Below, one piece after another: positions 11,862 to 15,245 of a DNA stretch of 15,245 nt. The stretch comes from Bryobacterales bacterium (lineage in GTDB: Bacteria; Acidobacteriota; Terriglobia; Bryobacterales; Bryobacteraceae), in the NCBI GenBank assembly GCA_016721425.1, contig JADKID010000018.1, positions 1 to 15,245 on the forward strand, in the 5' to 3' direction. Position numbers and translations under genes: made by a program. The notes beneath the pieces are model-generated. The model was not told the DNA's origin and ran no database searches. It worked only from the letters and a program-made list of their open reading frames with translations. Positions within the stretch are counted from its first letter, which is position 1, and each line of letters starts with the position of its first letter.

Positions 11862-12269
11862 ATGCCACGCAAGAAGAAAGCGGATTCCAGCTTCGGGCCG
11901 CGCCTCGTCGCCCTCCGGAAGGCCCGCGGCCTGACCCAGGTCCAACTGGCCGAGGCCACCCACACCACGCAGCGCTCGATCTCTTACTACGAGAACGACG
12001 ACGGCGTTCCGCCGTCCTCCATCGTTGTGATGCTGGCCCAGGCTCTTCAGGTCTCCGCCGACGAATTGCTCGGACTCAAGCAACCGCCTCAAGCCGCACC
12101 CGCTGTGAGTGACGATGATCCGGAAACACGCCGCCTGTGGAAGCGGTTCCAGATGGTCACCCAGTTGCCGGAAAAAGATCAGCGCGCCGTGATCCGGCTG
12201 ATTCACTCTTTAGCCGCCGTCGCCGCACCACGCAAGAATGGAAGCCAGGGAGAACGCCATGGCCGTTAA
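11862..12269 (+). CDS. Xre-family transcriptional regulator of the intact TA module
   Basis: The protein has 135 residues from ATG 11862 (MPRKKKADSSFGPRLVALRK). A frame extension upstream to 11826 adds 12 residues without homology. The helix-turn-helix covers residues of about 12-67 (LVALRKARGLTQVQLAEATH, TTQRSISYYENDDGVPPSSI, VVMLAQALQVSADELLGL). The C-terminal part (RLWKRFQMVTQLPEKDQRAV, IRLIHSLAAV) resembles tails of Xre regulators linked to toxin-antitoxin or addiction loci. It probably binds its own promoter, with the 15-bp repeats at 11771-11815 as candidate sites. Its stop codon overlaps the antitoxin start by 11 bases, so the two are translationally coupled. Three-part systems of this type are known, for example PaaR-PaaA-ParE of E. 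coli O157; this gene would play the PaaR-like role. Confidence 0.85.
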   Translation: MPRKKKADSSFGPRLVALRKARGLTQVQLAEATHTTQRSISYYENDDGVPPSSIVVMLAQALQVSADELLGLKQPPQAAPAVSDDDPETRRLWKRFQMVTQLPEKDQRAVIRLIHSLAAVAAPRKNGSQGERHGR

Positions 12270-12522
12270 CATGCTTGAAACCAAGGCCCACGACCTGATC
12301 GGACAACTGAACCCCGGCAAACTCGCCGCCGTCGTTCATTTGCTCGAAGTCATGGTTCACGATGAGGATGAGGAAGAAGAACTGACGGAAGAAGACCGCC
12401 GCGCTCTGCGCGCCTCCGATGAGTACTTCCGCAACGGCGGCCAAGGCATCCCTTTTGAGCAGGTCGTGGCTGAATGCGGCTTCACCATGGAACAGATCAG
12501 CGGAGTGAAACGCGATTCGTGA
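12259..12522 (+). CDS. Antitoxin of the intact RelE/ParE-type module
   Basis: The 87-residue protein starts at ATG 12259 (MAVNMLETKAHDLIGQLNPG), with GGGAG seven bases upstream. An alternative upstream start at 12238 lacks support. Residues of about 1-35 are helical and likely make a dimer. The middle is highly acidic (HDEDEEEELTEEDRR), and the C-terminal part (FEQVVAECGFTMEQI) probably wraps the toxin. It is not a classic RelB or Phd protein but belongs to the group often placed just before RelE-like toxins. Its start overlaps the xre stop, and its stop TGA overlaps the toxin start GTG in GTGA. Tight coupling of this kind is usual for antitoxin-first TA operons. Confidence 0.8.
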   Translation: MAVNMLETKAHDLIGQLNPGKLAAVVHLLEVMVHDEDEEEELTEEDRRALRASDEYFRNGGQGIPFEQVVAECGFTMEQISGVKRDS

Positions 12523-12767
12523 AGAAGATTCACTTCGGGCCTGAGATTCCAGCCCAGGTTCGCGCCATTCCGCAGCACATCGCCATGACGATCCTGGAAG
12601 CCATCCACCGTTATGCCGAGACCGGCGCGGGCCGCGTCAAGCCGCTCTCCGGTGAGTTTGAGGGCTTTCTCCGTCTCCGGGTCGGCAACCACCGCGTCTT
12701 CTTCAAGGAATCAGCCGACGTCATCACCATTCATCGCATCGCCGACCGCCGCGAAGCCTATCGCTGA
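12519..12767 (+). CDS. RelE/ParE-superfamily toxin
   Basis: The protein has 82 residues. The N-terminus (VKKIHFGPEIPAQVRAIPQH) leads into a helix (IAMTILEAIHRYAETGAGRV) and then KPLSGEFEGFLRLRVGNHRV. It ends with DVITIHRIADRREAYR, a hallmark of the RelE/ParE fold. The Arg residues of the last strands would contact mRNA in a ribosome-dependent RNase or DNA gyrase in a ParE-like toxin; the sequence does not decide between these. GTG at 12519 lies inside the antitoxin stop (GTGA) and is the only start that preserves the N-terminal strand. It ends the operon, and the following 0.88 kb has no gene. Confidence 0.88.
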   Translation: MKKIHFGPEIPAQVRAIPQHIAMTILEAIHRYAETGAGRVKPLSGEFEGFLRLRVGNHRVFFKESADVITIHRIADRREAYR

Positions 12768-13112
12768 GCCAATTGGTCTATCCAAGCCCCGAGGCAGAAA
12801 CGGACTGGCGGGCAGGAGCTGCGCGCCCCCGCCCGCACCCACTCCGCGGGTGATGGGGGGACAAGGAGCCGCACGTCCTTCGCCGCCCTGCGGGCGTCTC
12901 GTCCGTGCTTGTGGGGCGTTACCGGATCTCCTCCCCCCGACCCCCTCCCCGGCCTGTGGCCGGAGAGGAGGAGCCAGCTTGCGGCGGTACACTGCGGCCG
13001 TCGTCGTGCGGCCGTTTCGGTGAGACGGCGAAAGCACGCCGGCGGCCGCCTGGAGACCTTCTCAAAGTGGGAGCGGGCCTGCGGCGCAAGGTGAGGAAGA
13101 TTTACATAGTCG

Positions 13113-13187
13113 GCCGTTATCGTCGGCCGGTTCTTGTTTTGGTGGCCGCCTTCGGCGGCATTCCTTGAGCGGCGACACGATAACGGC
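13113..13187. repeat. 11-bp inverted repeat enclosing a second hairpin
   Basis: GCCGTTATCGT (13113-13123) and ACGATAACGGC (13177-13187) are exact complements, 53 bases apart. Between them lies the perfect hairpin GCCGCC-TTC-GGCGGC (13145-13159). The nested layout resembles a folded RNA or a small palindromic mobile repeat. No gene is linked to it. Confidence 0.55.
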
Positions 13188-13484
13188 GCATTATGCAAAC
13201 TTCCTATTTTTGGTCGCCCCGGTCCTCGGCCCCCCAGGGCCTACCGATTGAGTGGATGGCGCCTTCGGCGCCGTCTCTGAGCCCCACTGGCGCGGCCCCT
13301 GGAGGGGGCCTTGCCCGTAGCCGCTATGTCGCAGCCGGCGCCGGGCGGGCTCTCGTTGGTTCCGTCAGAGTTTGTGGCGGCACCGACCGCTCCGCACGGC
13401 TGCTGGACTCTCGGTACGGTCGCCCTATCGAGGTGGCGTGTCACCTCATTTTTCAGCCGCCAAAGGCGGCTTCCGGGAACTTTT

Positions 13485-13658
13485 GGTTATACGCGGTTAC
13501 CGGACGGTAACCTGTTGTCCGCACGAGGCTTGCGCGATTCTCTCGGCTTTGTGGGACGCCGCAAGGTTATACGCGCCGGTAACCCGTTGATTCTACAAGC
13601 GGCCTCTTCACGCCGATTCCCGCGAACCTGTTGATTCGGCGTGGTTACTCCGTATAAC
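13485..13658. repeat. Repeat cluster with GGTTATACGCG and AACCYGTTG blocks
   Basis: GGTTATACGCG occurs exactly at 13485-13495 and 13565-13575, and its core recurs inverted as CGTATAAC at 13651-13658. AACCTGTTG or AACCCGTTG follows at 13509, 13581 and 13625; the last two share AACCYGTTGATTC. The first copy also contains a perfect hairpin, GGTTACC-GGAC-GGTAACC (13495-13512). The inverted copy overlaps the last codons of the Rhs-linked immunity gene. Confidence 0.55.
13609..13643 (-). terminator. Stem-loop directly after the immunity gene, candidate terminator
   Basis: CACGCCGA (13609-13616) and TCGGCGTG (13636-13643) are exact complements with a 19-base loop; on the minus strand the stem starts two bases after the TAA stop. 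No T-run follows. It overlaps the AACCTGTTGATTC repeat, so it may belong to the repeat cluster rather than act as a terminator. Confidence 0.4.
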
Positions 13659-14315
13659 GTGCACTTGGAGCGGCCTTCACGGCATCCAAACGCAGATTGT
13701 GCAGACTCTCGTTCGTCCATTCCTCAAGCAATGCCTCTGTCGTGCCGCGATCAATCGCTGCGACAAGTTGGCACGCTGTAGATGCCACGTGATGCCAGGG
13801 GTCAGTAGGCTTGACTGTTCGCTTCAGAGATTCCAGTTTGCTCCTGGCTGCTTCGAGCTTCCCGAGCTTCGCCAAGCTGAAAGCGATCGCCTGCTCCACG
13901 AAGACATTGCCGAACAACTTTGTCGCCATCGTCAAGTGCTCAACGAGATCTTGCGGCGTATCCAAGCGATCCAAGTACGGAATGCCTCTAGTCTGCATCG
14001 CCTTCAACATCGAGTTGATCTCCGCGTCGTCAGGCGGATCGCCAACACCCATCTACCCGATTTCTGAAAGAGGCCCTTCCGATTTTCCAAGCGATGTCCC
14101 AGAGTGAAGGTCAAGTGTTTCGATGGTACGTAAAGCGGCAGCACGAAGACCCAGACATACACCACATTCCCATCGAAGCCCGAGTCCTCGAAGGCAAACC
14201 CGCGAAGGACCGGACTAACCGGTTGCCGATATAGAACCGTTCGGCTCACGTCGAAGCCGGCCAGACTCGGAAGCAACCGCTTCCGAGCCAACGTCTCGAT
14301 TTTCCGCGCTCTCAC
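13645..14315 (-). CDS. Putative immunity protein for the Rhs nuclease toxin, one frame break
   Basis: The start is GTG 14315 inside the toxin's stop (GTGA), so translation is coupled to the toxin gene. The first part reads KIETLARKRLLPSLAGFDVS, then LLRGFAFEDSGFD-type sequence (seen as VLRGFAFEDSGFDGN), then VFVLPLYVPSKHLTFTLGHR. After a frame change near 14050-14065 it continues DDAEINSMLKAMQTRGIPYL, LDTPQDLVEHLTMATKLFGN and a helical C-terminus ending near WTNESLHNLRLD. The joined length is about 223 residues. I know no named family for it. The helical second half looks repeat-like (AIAFSLAKLGKLEAARSKLE). Position, size and overlap all suit an antidote that binds the nuclease and protects the producing cell; this role is inferred. 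No signal peptide is seen, as expected for a cytosolic immunity protein. Confidence 0.7.
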
Positions 14316-15245
14316 GGAACCTCCGGCCGGATTTCCTTGACCGGCACGGGCCTGGGAAGGTTCTGCTGGATTTGAGTGACCCGCCCAGGTGTCAGTTGTG
14401 CCGTCCCAGTCTTCAGGTCGAACACCGCACCAGGATTGTTGGGGTTCCCGCGCACTACATCAAGTCGTACTGAACCGGGAGTGCCCCTCGACACGACTTG
14501 CCCGCCGCTGTAAGAAACCTCAGAATTCAGGTTAAGTGCTTTGGCCACACCAGACTTGTTCAGAGCACCCTCCATCGCGGAGTGAACTCTGGTTCCATAC
14601 GCGGCCCCGATCCCGGGCCTACGGCGTCAACTGCGGCGTTAGCTGCTCGCTGCACGACCATTCCGGCGACCTTGTTAACAACGACTTCGCCGAGTTTGCC
14701 TCCGACGGCTCCGGCAACAGCTCCCACCGAAGCGTCTCGGGCAACGTCGCCAACACTCGTTCCTCTCCCGTCAAGTGCTCGTCCGACAACGCCGCCACCG
14801 ACACCACCTGCAGCACCTGCGACGGCAAGTACTCCTAGGCTGGCTCCACCAGTGTCAATAATTGAACCGGCTATCGCTCCTGAAACCGCACCAGAGGCCG
14901 CCCCTTTCCAGAAACTTCCACCTCGGTACGCTTCAACGGCCCCACCGATCAGTCCTCCAGCCAATGCGCCGGTCACCGTTGCGACAAATTCGCCGTTAAC
15001 GTCAACGTGCGCGAGCAGATTGTTCCTTGTGTACGAATAGAGGTTCCAACTCTGTGGATCCTCTGGTTGCTGGTCATTGAACGGCGCATCCGGGCTCGTA
15101 AACCGTCCCTGCGCCGACGCCATATACCGCGCCCCAAAGAAATCCAGCCCAGTCTCGGCATCCCGTTCCTTGCCGGTGAACTGATCGGTCTGCAAAGCCT
15201 ATTTCCCCGGAGCCTTTACCGCGAGCAGGGACTGCACCTGGGATA
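14312..15245 (-). CDS. Rhs-family polymorphic toxin, C-terminal tip with PD-(D/E)XK-like nuclease, partial
   Basis: The gene enters from the right edge; only the C-terminal part is here. The Rhs-associated core is plain: QFTGKERDAETGLDFFGARY, then GRFTSPD and WNLYSYTRNNLLAHVDVNGE (about 15000-15195). A long Gly/Ala-rich hydrophobic stretch follows (about 14640-14995), possibly used in membrane passage. The variable tip begins around 14610 (GTRVHSAMEGALNKSG) and contains VSRGTPGSVRLDVV, then AVFDLKTGTAQLTPGRVTQI, ending VPVKEIRPEVP. The spaced Asp in RLDVV and D-x-K in FDLKTG fit the PD-(D/E)XK nuclease motif, so the tip probably cuts nucleic acid in rival cells. Two frame changes (near 15180 and 14610) look like base-call errors. 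The stop TGA overlaps the immunity gene start. The delivery route (type VI or another) cannot be seen here. Confidence 0.85.

Larger units (their letters stand above)
12768..13644. other. Non-coding, hairpin-rich stretch between the TA module and the Rhs immunity gene
   Basis: No frame here has credible coding content. Perfect short stems occur at 12836-12852, 12884-12896, 12949-12963 (CCGGCC-TGT-GGCCGG), 13145-13159 (GCCGCC-TTC-GGCGGC), 13228-13241, 13258-13272 (GGCGCC-TTC-GGCGCC), 13294-13310, 13456-13470 (GCCGCC-AAA-GGCGGC) and 13495-13512. A wider pair lies at 13113-13187 and another at 13609-13643. Many have three-base loops, like REP-type palindromes. The C-rich block at 12930-12975 resembles short interspersed palindromes common in GC-rich genomes. 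Confidence 0.6.

Noticed and set aside
13193..13634. Plus-strand frames across the hairpin-rich gap
   Set aside because: The translations are Pro/Arg/Ser-rich noise made by GC-rich palindromes, with no homology recognised.
13485..13680. Integron attC site, because GTTATACG and TATAACGTGCACTTGGAG look like attC core and left-half sequence
   Set aside because: The paired left and right halves needed to fold one attC are not found at proper spacing, the GTTRRRY core is not exact, and no integrase is visible. Kept only as a repeat cluster.

Overview
The window most likely comes from a GC-rich Acidobacteriota genome of the Bryobacterales/Solibacter type. The best taxonomic clue is the C-terminal part of the secreted S41-like protease (about 7137-7810 on the minus strand). 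It carries the 'VNAAS...VAPGEMVTIYGANLGP' pattern typical of the Solibacter C-terminal domain family (TIGR03437). The sequence looks like a draft or metagenomic assembly. Several conserved genes read perfectly at the protein level but hop between frames, which points to sequencing indels rather than real pseudogenes. The density of frame breaks is highest in the left 6.5 kb.

Left block, 1-6469, all minus strand. In transcription order (right to left) it holds clpB (disaggregase), lon (ATP-dependent protease), a HAD-family phosphatase, and the N-terminal and middle part of a GAF-containing sensor histidine kinase that runs off the left edge. clpB and lon are 56 bp apart and form a protein quality-control pair. 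A perfect 14-bp inverted repeat follows lon. No CIRCE element is visible before clpB, but a pair of related direct repeats lies there.

Middle block. A 0.67-kb stretch without a convincing gene (6470-7136) separates clpB from a large secreted S41-family protease on the minus strand (7137-10035). The protease has a signal peptide, an N-terminal jelly-roll-like region and the Solibacter C-terminal domain. Its start codon sits exactly where a TATAAT box would start transcription, so it may be leaderless. Divergent from it is an intact OsmC/Ohr-type peroxide-defence gene (10399-10830, plus).

Right block, accessory in character. Two consecutive toxin-antitoxin modules on the plus strand share the order Xre-type regulator, acidic antitoxin, RelE/ParE toxin. 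The first (10942-11767) has an amber codon in its regulator and a truncated toxin. The second (11862-12767) is intact, with overlapping genes and three 15-bp imperfect tandem repeats just upstream. Then comes about 0.88 kb of non-coding DNA packed with short hairpins and a repeat cluster (12768-13644). Last, on the minus strand, is the C-terminal tip of an Rhs polymorphic toxin with a PD-(D/E)XK-like nuclease domain, followed by its presumed immunity gene with a GTGA stop/start overlap (13645-15245).

The most interesting parts are the duplicated three-gene TA module with its iteron-like operator, and the Rhs toxin-immunity pair with a repeat cluster flush against the immunity stop codon.
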